Shown in pieces: positions 1 through 8,272 of a DNA stretch of 22,039 bases. The notes under the pieces were generated by a model that did not search any database, was not told where the DNA came from, and was given only the letters and a program-made list of their open reading frames with translations. The stretch covers positions 1 to 22,039 of the forward strand of contig JAEYLA010000005.1 in NCBI GenBank assembly GCA_023461495.1. Reading direction: 5' to 3'. The stretch is from Bacillota bacterium. Its GTDB lineage: Bacteria; Bacillota; Clostridia; Christensenellales; CAG-138. Each line of letters opens with the position of its first letter. The stretch's first letter is position 1. The translations under genes and the position numbers were made by a program.

Positions 1-51
1 AGAATCGGAATTTCCTGCAGGTCCAAAGCGCATGCGCGGTTCACTCTTCAT
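1..51 (-). CDS. TIM-barrel / endonuclease IV-like protein, N-terminal fragment (cut by window edge)
   Basis: Only the first 17 codons lie in the window: M-K-S-E-P-R-M-R-F-G-P-A-G-N-S-D-S. The start ATG (51-49) follows a GGGGAG ribosome-binding site by 7 bases. The F-G-P-A-G-N-S motif right after the start resembles clostridial TIM-barrel proteins of the endonuclease IV / sugar isomerase group, recalled from the family. The fragment is too short to confirm this. It points the same way as the split sigK gene upstream of it. Confidence 0.5.
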   Translation of the reverse strand, partial: MKSEPRMRFGPAGNSDS

Positions 52-82
52 AGCATATCTCCCCAAAACGTGTACTGCTTTT

Positions 83-88
83 ATTATA
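83..88 (-). promoter_or_regulatory. Possible -10 box for the gene at the left edge
   Basis: The minus strand reads TATAAT about 30 bases ahead of the ATG at 51. No good -35 hexamer lies 16-18 bases upstream, so this is a weak call. Confidence 0.35.
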
Positions 89-112
89 CCCGCCTTTAGG
101 AAAAATGCCGAA

Positions 113-146
113 AAAGAAAAACGTTCCCGGGATACCCGTTATCCCT
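113..146 (-). terminator. Possible terminator after the sigK 3' part
   Basis: Just past the sigK stop codon the minus strand can pair GGGATA with TATCCC around a 5-base loop. A T-rich tract (TTTTTCTTTTTC) follows after about 8 bases. The stem is short and the gap before the T tract is long, so confidence is modest. Confidence 0.35.
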
Positions 147-546
147 GAAAGACCTCGCAAAGCTTGCTTAACGCCTTTTTTTCAATTCTTGATACATAGG
201 ATCGGGAAATCTCTAAAAGTTTCGCAATCTCCCGTTGGGTCATGCAATAATGGTTTGTGCCAAGGCCATACCGCAGCTCAATGACGAGGCGCTCCCTATC
301 GTTTAAATGTTTTTTGATCAGGCCGTGAATCTGTTCAGCCGCAATGCGCATTTCCACTTCATCTCCTACGGAGGAAGGATCGGAGCCTATGATTTCAGCA
401 AGTGTGATATCGTTCCCGTCCCGGTCGGTGCCGATGGGATCATGCAAGGAGACTTCCTGCGCCTGCCGTTTTTCGGAGCGGATGCTCATGAGGATTTCAT
501 TTGCTATCCTTACATAACGGCTCTGCCGCTTCATAATCGGCCCCAA
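139..546 (-). CDS. sigK: RNA polymerase sigma-K factor, C-terminal part (SpoIIIC-like) of a split gene
   Basis: This is the 3' half of the late mother-cell sporulation sigma factor. It covers the end of region 2, region 3 and region 4. The motif V-S-L-H-D-P-I-G-T-D and the region 4 helix-turn-helix T-Q-R-E-I-A-K-L-L-E-I-S-R-S-Y-V-S-R-I-E-K are those of SigK. The open frame extends back to a TTG at 546, but residues 1-15 are not SigK sequence and there is no ribosome-binding site, so this half is probably not translated alone. SigK sequence begins at the AAATG core (502-498). The matching 5' half lies at 8987-9331 in the same frame. Joining at the cores gives 229 residues, close to the usual 230-240. 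It controls late coat and spore maturation genes in the family. Confidence 0.95.
   Translation of the reverse strand: MGPIMKRQSRYVRIANEILMSIRSEKRQAQEVSLHDPIGTDRDGNDITLAEIIGSDPSSVGDEVEMRIAAEQIHGLIKKHLNDRERLVIELRYGLGTNHYCMTQREIAKLLEISRSYVSRIEKKALSKLCEVFQG
498..502 (-). other. Attachment core of the skin element, sigK 3' side
   Basis: The minus strand reads GC-AAATG-AAATC. The AAATG is identical to the core at 9001-9005 and falls at the same codon phase (last base of one codon, AAT, first base of the next). The element-side arm carries CTATCCT (504-510) and TAACGG (515-520). The other end carries the same two words in inverted orientation. Confidence 0.85.
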
Positions 547-564
547 TATGGCGGGTAAGAGTAT

Positions 565-608
565 CTATATGCGTCAGATCGCACTGATCGTTCTGATGGC
601 GCATATAG
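565..608. repeat. 44-base inverted repeat between the att core and the recombinase gene
   Basis: CTATATGCG (565-573) is the exact reverse complement of CGCATATAG (600-608). Inside this pair, TCAGA (574-578) matches TCTGA (592-596). No T tract follows on the minus strand, so it is not a standard terminator of the recombinase gene. It lies 63 bases inside the element end. It may be a protein-binding site or an RNA 3' end. Confidence 0.6.
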
Positions 609-646
609 GTTACTTCCCATTTCAAGGAAGCCTGCGCAAATTGTTT

Positions 647-2317
647 TTAAACGGATGGAGCCTCCTTTCCATCATAACCGCATAAATAAACATGGGCATG
701 TTCCCCATCCCATATAATTTTTTCAATACAGGCGCGCAATACCATGCGTTTTTGCTCAACGCTCATGCTGTCCAACATATCTTCAAACGATAAGAGCATT
801 TGCCGGATCATATCAAATTCAGGTTCAGAAATAGCGTGGCTTCCAGTTAGGCCATTATGCTCGTCAATGCGTTGTTTGAGCAGGACCGCTTTATCATGAA
901 GTTCCTCAATCTGCTTTATGATATAAGGTTCCGCAGAGCTGCCCGAAGTCGACGCCAGGGAAGTAATCAGAGCTGCAATCTGCTTTTCGTTGTTATCAAC
1001 GGATTTTTTCAGCCGCTCAATATCCGACTCCATTTCATCATGGCTGCCGACAATCACTTTTTTGCCATTTTCCAGTTGGCGGATAAATTCAAACCGGTCC
1101 CACCCAAGCCTTTTGAGTTCATCGCAGACCGCGCTATCGAGCAGGTTGCCGTCCGCATTCTTGAGGCTGCAGCGTTGTCCGCGGCTGACCTCTTTCATCG
1201 TGCAAACATAGGCATAGCGTCTTTCATGATTGAAATTTAGCCTGGCAGTAAGCTTGGGCCGCATGTAATCGCCACAATCCGAACACCTGAGCAGGCCGGA
1301 TAACAAGGCGACGTTACTGCGCGGTTTCCGGAAGGATTTTGACCGGTTTTGCGCAAGGCTGGCTTGCACGTTCACCCATTCTTTCCCACTGATGATACCG
1401 GGATGCTTTCCGACCGAGACGATCCATTCATTCATAGGCCGAACCTTGTTTGCTGTACCACTCTTTTGGATGGTACGGTTGTACGCCATGATACCGTGCT
1501 TTCCATCAAAAGCTGTTTTGGACGCAAACAACTCAACTTCGTTCTTTATCATATAGTCATATGCGGCTTTGTCGGAAAGCGCATAAACAGGGTTTGTCAG
1601 GATATTTTTTATTGCAAAACGGCTGAATGCAAGCCCGCGTTTTGTTGTGATACTGTTTTGTACCAGAAACGTCTCTGTTTTTGAAAGGGAATTTGTTTCA
1701 AGAAATTTAGAATAGATTTGCCGGACGAGGGCCGCTTCTTCAGGAATGAGCTTTAGCTTGTATGCTTTTTTCACTTTCCCTTCGATGGTAACATGCTGAA
1801 TACTCTCCGATGCATATCCCGTCGGCGTCGTGCCGCCAAGCCAGCGGCCGGTCTTTGCGAGCTCGTGCATGTTGTCCCGGATGCGTTCGGCCAGGCTTTC
1901 CCTCTCCAATTGAGAAAAGATCGAGCAAATATACATCATCGCCCTTCCTATTGGCGTTGATGTATCAAACTGTTCCCTGATAGAAACAAATTCAATATGA
2001 TGTTCTTTTAGCTCCTGGATAATGTCTGCAAAATCTCCGATGTTGCGGCTGATACGGTCGAGCCGGTAACAAATCACCGCTTGAAATTTGCGCTTGCGGG
2101 CATCGGCCATCATTTTCCTGAATTGCGGCCGTTCGGTATTGCCGCCGGAGAAGCCCTCGTCTTCATAAACGAGGATGCCGGTTTCGCCGTTCGCGGCGTA
2201 GTGGGAAGCGATATATTCGCGGCATAGCTCGATTTGATTTGCGATGGACTCGCCCTTACCCGTAAACTTGGATTTGCGTGAATAGATTGCAAAAATGTCT
2301 TTCTGCTGGCCCTTCAT
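647..2317 (-). CDS. spoIVCA: Large serine recombinase of the skin element (SpoIVCA-like)
   Basis: This 556-residue site-specific recombinase probably excises the element from sigK. The N-terminal resolvase domain (about 8-155) has the catalytic Ser13 in I-Y-S-R-K-S, and Y-R-L-D-R-I-S-R-N at 84-92 supplies conserved active-site arginines. A recombinase domain follows (about 160-330). The zinc ribbon has Cys345, Cys348, Cys372 and Cys383, and a charged coiled-coil-like stretch runs from about 425 to 495. The ATG at 2317 follows GGGAGGT by 5 bases. The gene ends 145 bases from the sigK 3' core and points the same way as sigK. In B. subtilis, spoIVCA instead lies next to the sigK 5' half. The symbol is given by function and location; sequence identity to SpoIVCA was not measured. 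Confidence 0.93.
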   Translation of the reverse strand: MKGQQKDIFAIYSRKSKFTGKGESIANQIELCREYIASHYAANGETGILVYEDEGFSGGNTERPQFRKMMADARKRKFQAVICYRLDRISRNIGDFADIIQELKEHHIEFVSIREQFDTSTPIGRAMMYICSIFSQLERESLAERIRDNMHELAKTGRWLGGTTPTGYASESIQHVTIEGKVKKAYKLKLIPEEAALVRQIYSKFLETNSLSKTETFLVQNSITTKRGLAFSRFAIKNILTNPVYALSDKAAYDYMIKNEVELFASKTAFDGKHGIMAYNRTIQKSGTANKVRPMNEWIVSVGKHPGIISGKEWVNVQASLAQNRSKSFRKPRSNVALLSGLLRCSDCGDYMRPKLTARLNFNHERRYAYVCTMKEVSRGQRCSLKNADGNLLDSAVCDELKRLGWDRFEFIRQLENGKKVIVGSHDEMESDIERLKKSVDNNEKQIAALITSLASTSGSSAEPYIIKQIEELHDKAVLLKQRIDEHNGLTGSHAISEPEFDMIRQMLLSFEDMLDSMSVEQKRMVLRACIEKIIWDGEHAHVYLCGYDGKEAPSV

Positions 2318-2378
2318 GGAGTACCTCCCGCTATATCCCGATAGGAAACCCTATGCGCCGTACTCCGAACCAATACAC

Positions 2379-2427
2379 AAAAAAGTACCGCTCCCGGCGG
2401 ATTGATGCATAAATTCGCCGGGAGCGG
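2379..2427 (-). terminator. Intrinsic terminator after the Ca2+ ATPase gene
   Basis: A perfect 12-bp stem joins CCGCTCCCGGCG (2388-2399) and CGCCGGGAGCGG (2416-2427). On the minus strand it is followed by TAC and then six T. It separates the ATPase gene from the recombinase gene. Confidence 0.9.
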
Positions 2428-2466
2428 CCTTGCTGAACGTATCGGAAATCCTGCTAAACTGTCCCA

Positions 2467-5133
2467 TTATGTGCCCGTGGAGTTCCGGGAGAGGGATTTT
2501 CGTATAAAGTCTACGGGAATGACGGTGAAGGCAATCAGGGCAATGGTCAATAAATCATCGGGTGACATGGGTACAGTCCGGAACAACTGCCCGCCCAAAT
2601 ACAAGATCAGGACCTGCACCACTGTAACCACACCCATAATCCATAGGAAAGAGACATTGGAAGCCAGACTTTTGAGCAGATTCAGGCGATGGGTCCGTGC
2701 ATTAAAGCTGATAAAGATTGCGCAGAACATGAATAGCGCAAAAAATGCCGTCATGCCGTATGTCTGGCCGTGCACCGCCGACATGCGGTTAAAAAACGAG
2801 CCTTTGAGAAAATCAAGGCACAGCACGACCGTATAGATGCTGGTTACCGCAATCTGGCTGAGCATATAGCGGTTCACAATCGGCTCGTCACGGCGTTTGG
2901 GCGGCTCCAGCATATAATCCTCGCGGGATTGTTCCCCGCTGAACGCAAGCCCGGCTAAAGTGTCCATTACGACATTGATCCACAGCATCTGGATGACGGT
3001 GATTGGAAAATCCACATTGATTAGCGGGCCGATGACCGTAATGCCCACCGCGCATAAGCAGATGCTGACCTGATAGATGATAAATTTACGTATGCTCTTG
3101 AATATGGTTCGCCCATAGCAGATCGCTTTGGCAATTGAACTGAAATTGTCATCCAATATGACGATGTCCCCCGCCTCCTTGGCAACCTCGGTTCCGCTGC
3201 CCATGGCAAAGCCGACGTCGGCTTTTTTGAGAGCAGGCGCATCGTTTACACCATCTCCTGTCATACCCACCACAAGCCCCATCTCCTGCGCGATGCGCAC
3301 CAGTCGGCTTTTGTCCGAGGGGTACGCACGGGCTACCACGCGGATGCGGGGAAGCAATTCTACCAGTTTCTCATCCGTCAAAGCCTGCATTTCGTCGGAG
3401 GTGATCACCAAATCCTCCTCTCCGTGTATCAGCCCGGCCTCACGCGCAATCGCCATTGCAGTGGCGCGCGCGTCTCCCGTAATCATTACGGTTTGGATGC
3501 CCGCGCTTTGTACCTGAGCAATTGCCTCCACCGCCTCCGGACGTATCTCATCACGAATGCCGAGCAAACCTACCAACTTCATATTGCGCAGGGTCGTCTC
3601 CCTTGGCTCGGCAATGGCTACAGCGATAAATCGCATGCTTTTTTTTGCATATTGGCGCAGGATGTCCTCTATCCTTTCATGATTGGCAAACAGGTTTATG
3701 CGGCCTGTCTCGTCATAATATTGTGTGCAAAGCGGGAGGATTTTTTCGGGCGCGCCCTTGACGAGCGCAGCATTCCAGCCGCCTGAAACGATGGATACCA
3801 TCATCTTGCTGTCGCTGGTAAAGGGCAGGACAATGGCGCCGTGAAGAAAGGCACGGCCGCCGGGAAGCCCTGATGCGAATTCCAGCGTTGCGCGGTCGGT
3901 CGCATTGCCCCCAATGGCCTTATGCTTTCTGATGCTGGCGGCGGAATTATAATAGAGGGCGTCTTTGAGGATTCCGGAGAGGGGCATCTGTTCCTGCATC
4001 AGCTTTTCACGGGCATAAACTCTGCCCGCCCCGCTGATCAATTGCACCACTTCAAGCCGGCCGCTGGTAAGGGTGCCTGTCTTATCCGTGAACAGGATAT
4101 TAAGGCTGCCTGCGGTCTCAATGCCGATCAGCTTGCGTACGAGTACATTGTCTTTGAGCATGCGTTTCATATTGGCCGAGAGTACCACCGTTATCATCAT
4201 GGGCAGTCCCTCCGGCACGGCCATAACCACCACCGTGACACCCAGCGTGCAGGCTTGAATCAGCAACGGAAAAATAGCTTCCCAGGAGGTTATTGTTTCG
4301 CGAACCAGCGTAGGATTAAAGCTGTTATTGATAAGAATGTTATTGAACAAAAAGACGAGGGCGGAAATAATAGCCGCAATATAGCCGAATTTTCCGATGC
4401 CGGAAGCCAGCGATTTCAAGCGGTACCTGAGTGGGCTTTCCCTTGTCTCCTCCTGAATTTCTACACCGATGCGCCCATAAAACGTCTGATCGCCTACAAG
4501 GGAAACCTGCATCATTCCCGCTCCCGTACAGACGATACTGCCGGAAAACACGCCGCCGGGTGACAGGAAACCGTCTTTTGCAGCCAAGTTATCCGCAAGA
4601 GGCGACGGGAACTTCTTCACTTCCTTGCTTTCGCCGTTGAGTATGGACTGGTCCACTTCTATCTGCCCCTGAATCATGTGCCCGTCCGCTGGAATTCTAT
4701 CGCCTGCCTGCAGCAAAATGAGATCGCCCACCACGATCTCCTCAATCGGCAGCTCCTTTAATCCATCCGCGCGTTGTACGCGGCATCGGATTCTTGCGGC
4801 TTCTTCCTGGAGTTTTTCAAAGGCGGATTCGCTTCCATACTCCGAAATCGTCGATACCAGGGTCGCCAGCAGGATTGCAAGCGCAATGCCCGCGGATTCA
4901 AACCAGTTGGCATTCTGGGACAGAAAAACAATATTGATCGCCAATGCAATCAAAAGCACCTTGATCATTGGATCGCCGAAGCTCTCCAATAGGCTGAGTA
5001 AAAACCCTTTCCGTTTTTTTTTGCTCACCCGGTTCTCACCGTACTTTTGTCTGGAGATCAGGACTTCAGCTTCGGTAAGCCCTTGAGCATCTTTGGTGTA
5101 TTGCTGTGTTTCTCGTCCGTAAGCGTATCCCAT
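2467..5133 (-). CDS. P-type Ca2+-transporting ATPase (PMCA/SERCA-like)
   Basis: This 888-residue cation pump has an N-terminal cation ATPase domain, membrane helices near 55-90 and 250-320, and an actuator loop with L-N-G-E-S at 165-169. The phosphorylated Asp350 lies in D-K-T-G-T-L-T. K-G-A-P-E is at 459-463 and T-G-D-G-V-N-D at 625-631. P-E-G-L-P (307-311) in helix 4, with Asn720 and Asp724 in helix 6, is the single Ca2+ site of PMCA-type pumps. The start ATG follows AGGAGG by 9 bases. The gene lies 137 bases after yunB with no terminator between them, so they may share a transcript. Mother-cell Ca2+ handling feeds Ca-dipicolinate in spores, and B. subtilis YloB is a related sporulation-linked pump. 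Use here in sporulation is inferred from location. Confidence 0.9.
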   Translation of the reverse strand: MGYAYGRETQQYTKDAQGLTEAEVLISRQKYGENRVSKKKRKGFLLSLLESFGDPMIKVLLIALAINIVFLSQNANWFESAGIALAILLATLVSTISEYGSESAFEKLQEEAARIRCRVQRADGLKELPIEEIVVGDLILLQAGDRIPADGHMIQGQIEVDQSILNGESKEVKKFPSPLADNLAAKDGFLSPGGVFSGSIVCTGAGMMQVSLVGDQTFYGRIGVEIQEETRESPLRYRLKSLASGIGKFGYIAAIISALVFLFNNILINNSFNPTLVRETITSWEAIFPLLIQACTLGVTVVVMAVPEGLPMMITVVLSANMKRMLKDNVLVRKLIGIETAGSLNILFTDKTGTLTSGRLEVVQLISGAGRVYAREKLMQEQMPLSGILKDALYYNSAASIRKHKAIGGNATDRATLEFASGLPGGRAFLHGAIVLPFTSDSKMMVSIVSGGWNAALVKGAPEKILPLCTQYYDETGRINLFANHERIEDILRQYAKKSMRFIAVAIAEPRETTLRNMKLVGLLGIRDEIRPEAVEAIAQVQSAGIQTVMITGDARATAMAIAREAGLIHGEEDLVITSDEMQALTDEKLVELLPRIRVVARAYPSDKSRLVRIAQEMGLVVGMTGDGVNDAPALKKADVGFAMGSGTEVAKEAGDIVILDDNFSSIAKAICYGRTIFKSIRKFIIYQVSICLCAVGITVIGPLINVDFPITVIQMLWINVVMDTLAGLAFSGEQSREDYMLEPPKRRDEPIVNRYMLSQIAVTSIYTVVLCLDFLKGSFFNRMSAVHGQTYGMTAFFALFMFCAIFISFNARTHRLNLLKSLASNVSFLWIMGVVTVVQVLILYLGGQLFRTVPMSPDDLLTIALIAFTVIPVDFIRKSLSRNSTGT

Positions 5134-5270
5134 ACATATACTCCTCCTATAGAGTTACATATATGTATGAAAACAGATATATGGATAGAACGGAAGGCGA
5201 CGATTTGCTGCTGACAAGCCTGCTTAGAGAGGCGCAGAGCAGCCTTCGGCAGCCCCGGCCCCGCACCCGA

Positions 5271-5936
5271 TTATGGGTTGGATTTTGGAAGCAAAGGGAG
5301 CATCTCTTCCTGATCTGCAACATTCGTATAGACATCAGGAACGCGGCCGGCAATGAGTTCCTCCGCGACCGGTATGGATAGGGTTACGCTCTGTGTTTCT
5401 GCAATGCCGGGAAGTACAATGTCAAGGTCCGCAGTAAGCGTAAGTTCTACGCGATGCAACGTCTGATTGATACCGGCAGAGCGGAATTCGCTTGAGATGT
5501 GTGTTTTCACCGCACCATCCGGGAAAAAATTGATGCGCAGCATCGGTCCGCTGCCTGCAAAAAGAGGAATGCCTGCCGCAGTGCCTGCAGGCAGGTTGAT
5601 GCCCTGCTTCCCAATTTGCGTGAGTTTTACCTGCACTGTGTCCGCGCAGCGTGCCGCAAACAAATTGATTGCGGCACTGTTAAGCTCTACATAGAAGACC
5701 TGATCCTGTGTTTTCTCTACCTCTACAAAATGCGCTTGCTCATTTTCTCCCAATAGCTCGAGTACGCAAGCATGCATGGCCTTATATGCTTCCGCCCGCA
5801 CGTGCGTCTTCGCCATCTGCATCATGGCAGGCCGCATCTGCGCGTTGATAAATACATATAAAAGAATAAGCAGGGCGATTACAGCCCCCGCTACGAAAAA
5901 GAGCAACCGTTTCACGCGCCGCTTACGGCATTCCAT
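5271..5936 (-). CDS. yunB: Sporulation protein YunB
   Basis: A 221-residue protein with a basic N-terminus and one membrane helix (about 12-32), then an extracytoplasmic domain. It matches YunB as recalled from the family: a conserved R-P-x-x-M-x-M-A start to the outer domain, the middle G-I-P-L-F-A-G-S-G-P motif, S-A-G-I-N-Q-T-L-H-R, and the C-terminal I-P-V-A-E-E-L-I-A-G-R-V-P-D-V-Y. In B. subtilis yunB belongs to the SigE mother-cell regulon and mutants sporulate poorly; its biochemical role is unknown. I chose ATG 5936 because GGGGTGAT lies just ahead; GTG 5945 or ATG 5942 are alternatives. A SigE-like promoter lies at 5954-5982. A host-type sporulation gene inside a skin element is unusual. 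Confidence 0.88.
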   Translation of the reverse strand: MECRKRRVKRLLFFVAGAVIALLILLYVFINAQMRPAMMQMAKTHVRAEAYKAMHACVLELLGENEQAHFVEVEKTQDQVFYVELNSAAINLFAARCADTVQVKLTQIGKQGINLPAGTAAGIPLFAGSGPMLRINFFPDGAVKTHISSEFRSAGINQTLHRVELTLTADLDIVLPGIAETQSVTLSIPVAEELIAGRVPDVYTNVADQEEMLPLLPKSNP

Positions 5937-5953
5937 GCGCATCACCCCGCAGC

Positions 5954-5982
5954 AGTATATGCGCTGAAGAAACTGGGTATGT
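5954..5982 (-). promoter_or_regulatory. Candidate SigE-type promoter of yunB
   Basis: On the minus strand the -10 reads CATATACT (5961-5954), 7 of 8 to the SigE consensus CATACAnT. It lies 14 bases after ACATACC (5982-5976), a partial match to the SigE -35 (KHATATT). Spacing and position suit yunB, a SigE gene in Bacillus. Confidence 0.45.
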
Positions 5983-6056
5983 ACTTACCGATTAGGCTGT
6001 CCGCCCATCCATAGCTGTACTCCGCGCCACCCAACGGCAGGTAGGTTTGCGGCTAC

Positions 6057-6083
6057 AAAAAGGCAGCCGGAACGGCTGCCTTT
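6057..6083 (-). terminator. Intrinsic terminator after the malic enzyme gene
   Basis: AAAGGCAGCC (6059-6068) and GGCTGCCTTT (6074-6083) form a 10-bp stem with a 5-base loop. The minus strand runs into TTTTTG. It closes the dehydrogenase-malic enzyme transcript before yunB. Confidence 0.88.
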
Positions 6084-6111
6084 CGTCTGTATCAATTCCT
6101 GTTCAGGCGCG

Positions 6112-7284
6112 CTATATCCGGTTGACGCCGGATTTGATAGCTGCCGCGGCAACGGCCTTGGCGACATTGCCTCCGACTCTCGGGTCAAACGGAGCGGGGA
6201 TCACATATTCCGGGCACAGCTCTTCGTGGGAAACCAGCTCCGCAATCGCCCTTGCAGCAGCAATTTTCATTTCATCATTGATATCGCTGGCTCTGACATC
6301 CAAAGCGCCTCTAAAAAGTCCCGGGAACGCGAGCACATTGTTGATCTGGTTGGGGAAATCCGAACGGCCCGTGCCCATTACGACTACGCCGGCTTCTTTT
6401 GCATCGTCAGGCATGATCTCCGGCGTAGGATTTGCCATTGCAAAAACAATCGGATCCTTTGCCATTGTCCTGGCCATTTCCTTGGTCAGCATACCGGCGG
6501 CCGATACGCCGATAAATACATCCGCCCCTACAATGACGTCCTCCAACAGGCCCTTTTTCTTGTGCAGGTTTGATATCTTGGCCATTTCCGCCTTTTCCGC
6601 GTTCAGATTGTCTCTTCCTTCGTAGATGGCACCCTTTGTATCACAAAGGATTACCTTTTTGAGCCCCATGGCCATCAACAGCTTTGTAATTGCTATTCCT
6701 GCGGCGCCGGAACCGTTTACTACAACCTCGATCGTTCCGATATCCTTTTTGACGAGCTTCAACGCATTGAGCATGGCCGCCAATGTAACGATGGCTGTGC
6801 CGTGCTGGTCGTCATGGAAAATCGGGATATCGCATTCCGCTTTCAGGCGTCTTTCAATTTCAAAGCATCTGGGCGCGGAAATATCCTCAAGATTTACGCC
6901 GCCAAAACTGCCGGCCAGGAGTTTGACGGTGCGGACGATTTCGTCAACATCTTTTGAACGTATGCACAGGGGAAAGGCGTCAACATCGCCAAAAGTTTTA
7001 AACAGCACACATTTGCCTTCCATCACCGGCATTCCGGCCTCAGGACCAATATCCCCCAGCCCAAGAACCGCCGTACCGTCTGTAACAACAGCAACAAGAT
7101 TCCATCTTCTGGTCAGCTGGTAGGAAAGGTCAACATCCTTTTGTATCGCAAGGCAGGGTTCCGCAACGCCCGGCGTATAGGCCAAAGAGAGATCCTGCTT
7201 GTCATTGACAGGCACTGTGCTGATTACCTCGATTTTCCCTCTCCATTCCCCGTGCAGCCTTAACGATTCTTTCCTGTAATCCAT
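6112..7284 (-). CDS. NAD(P)-dependent malic enzyme
   Basis: Oxidative decarboxylation of malate to pyruvate and CO2 with NAD(P) reduction, in the cytoplasm. At 390 residues it has the length of the short bacterial form without a phosphotransacetylase domain. Motifs seen are Y-T-P-G-V-A-E-P at 36-43 (catalytic Tyr36), Lys91 in E-G-K, the metal-binding F-H-D-D-Q-H-G-T-A at 157-164 (Asp158 and Asp159), and the nucleotide-binding G-S-G-A-A-G-I-A at 191-198. The ATG follows AAGGAG by 9 bases. It starts 37 bases after the LDH/MDH-like gene, and no terminator lies between them, so they form one operon. The pair would interconvert oxaloacetate, malate and pyruvate. Cofactor preference cannot be read by eye. 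Inside a skin element such a gene is unexpected. Confidence 0.93.
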   Translation of the reverse strand: MDYRKESLRLHGEWRGKIEVISTVPVNDKQDLSLAYTPGVAEPCLAIQKDVDLSYQLTRRWNLVAVVTDGTAVLGLGDIGPEAGMPVMEGKCVLFKTFGDVDAFPLCIRSKDVDEIVRTVKLLAGSFGGVNLEDISAPRCFEIERRLKAECDIPIFHDDQHGTAIVTLAAMLNALKLVKKDIGTIEVVVNGSGAAGIAITKLLMAMGLKKVILCDTKGAIYEGRDNLNAEKAEMAKISNLHKKKGLLEDVIVGADVFIGVSAAGMLTKEMARTMAKDPIVFAMANPTPEIMPDDAKEAGVVVMGTGRSDFPNQINNVLAFPGLFRGALDVRASDINDEMKIAAARAIAELVSHEELCPEYVIPAPFDPRVGGNVAKAVAAAAIKSGVNRI

Positions 7285-7321
7285 AACATTTCACTCCTTG
7301 CAAATAATTGATAACCCATAC

Positions 7322-8272
7322 CTAGATATCTTTTACTTCATTTAAGATATTCTTGAGTTGTTCTGCCGAATTCTTCAAAGCAGCCAGTTCCTCATCCGCC
7401 AGTTTCAAATCAATAATGCCTTTGACACCATTGGAATCAACGATGGAAGGAAGACTCAGCGCTACATCCTCAATGCCGTAATTGCCATTTATGACCGAGC
7501 TGACTGTCCTTATGGTATTCTGATTTTTCAGAAGCGACTCCAGGAGCGTATTCACCGTTATGGCAATGGCGTAGTAGGTTGCGCCCTTTCTTTTGATGAT
7601 TTCCGCACCCGCGCCTTTTACATTGGCGATAATCTCCCCAATTTCTTCCTTTGTTATGCCGTAAGCAGGGTCATTGAAGTATTCGAGGATACCCTTTCCC
7701 GCGATATGGGTCGCGCTCCAGAGCGGCAATTGGGAGTCGCCGTGTTCACCAATAATATATCCGTGGACATTTTTTACATCTACCTTGAACTTTTCACTTA
7801 ACAGATACCTGAATCTTGCGCTGTCAAGCACCGTACCCGTTCCCAATACTCTGCCATCTGGCAATCCCGACCATTTCTGAATCTTGTAGGTGAGGATATC
7901 CACGGGATTGGCGACCACAAGAATGACTCCACGTGTATAATACTTCATGAGATTTGTGGTGATGTCTTTTGCAATGGCAACATTTTTCTTTGCAAGGTCA
8001 ATGCGCGTTTCCCCCGGCCTTCTGTTCGCTCCCGCCGTAATGATGATGGCGTCGCAGTCAGCGCAGTCGGAAAAATCTCCGTCATAGACTTCCATTTGTC
8101 CTACAAAAGGCAACCCATGATTGATATCCATCGCTTCCCCGGCGGCCTTGTCCCTGAATGCGTCGATCAGAACCATTTCATTGGCCATCTGCTTCATGGA
8201 CAGTGCAAACGCGGTTGATGCTCCTACAAAACCGGATCCAATGATTGCTACTTTCGATTTGCCGTTACTCAT
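7322..8272 (-). CDS. LDH/MDH-family 2-hydroxyacid dehydrogenase with malate-type Arg at the specificity position
   Basis: A 316-residue NAD-dependent dehydrogenase of the LDH-like group. The Rossmann motif G-S-G-F-V-G is at 12-17. Catalytic His177 lies in I-I-G-E-H-G-D-S, with Asp150 and Arg153 in L-D-S-A-R-F-R. Thr232 in A-T-Y-Y matches the LDH Thr246 position. By overall sequence this would be called L-lactate dehydrogenase. The mobile-loop motif, however, reads G-A-N-R-R-P-G-E-T-R where LDH has G-A-N-Q-K-P-G-E-T-R, so Arg84 replaces Gln102. Arg at this position selects oxaloacetate/malate in known enzymes. The adjacent malic enzyme gene supports a malate role. The ATG follows AGAAGG after about 11 bases, and a SigA promoter lies at 8363-8391. 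Lactate activity is not excluded. Confidence 0.9.
   Translation of the reverse strand: MSNGKSKVAIIGSGFVGASTAFALSMKQMANEMVLIDAFRDKAAGEAMDINHGLPFVGQMEVYDGDFSDCADCDAIIITAGANRRPGETRIDLAKKNVAIAKDITTNLMKYYTRGVILVVANPVDILTYKIQKWSGLPDGRVLGTGTVLDSARFRYLLSEKFKVDVKNVHGYIIGEHGDSQLPLWSATHIAGKGILEYFNDPAYGITKEEIGEIIANVKGAGAEIIKRKGATYYAIAITVNTLLESLLKNQNTIRTVSSVINGNYGIEDVALSLPSIVDSNGVKGIIDLKLADEELAALKNSAEQLKNILNEVKDI

Noticed and set aside
5156..5167. 12-bp palindrome TACATATATGTA before the Ca2+ ATPase gene as an operator
   Set aside because: It lies in low-complexity AT-rich sequence with no second copy and no clear promoter. A SigE-like -10 (CATACATA) nearby has no matching -35.
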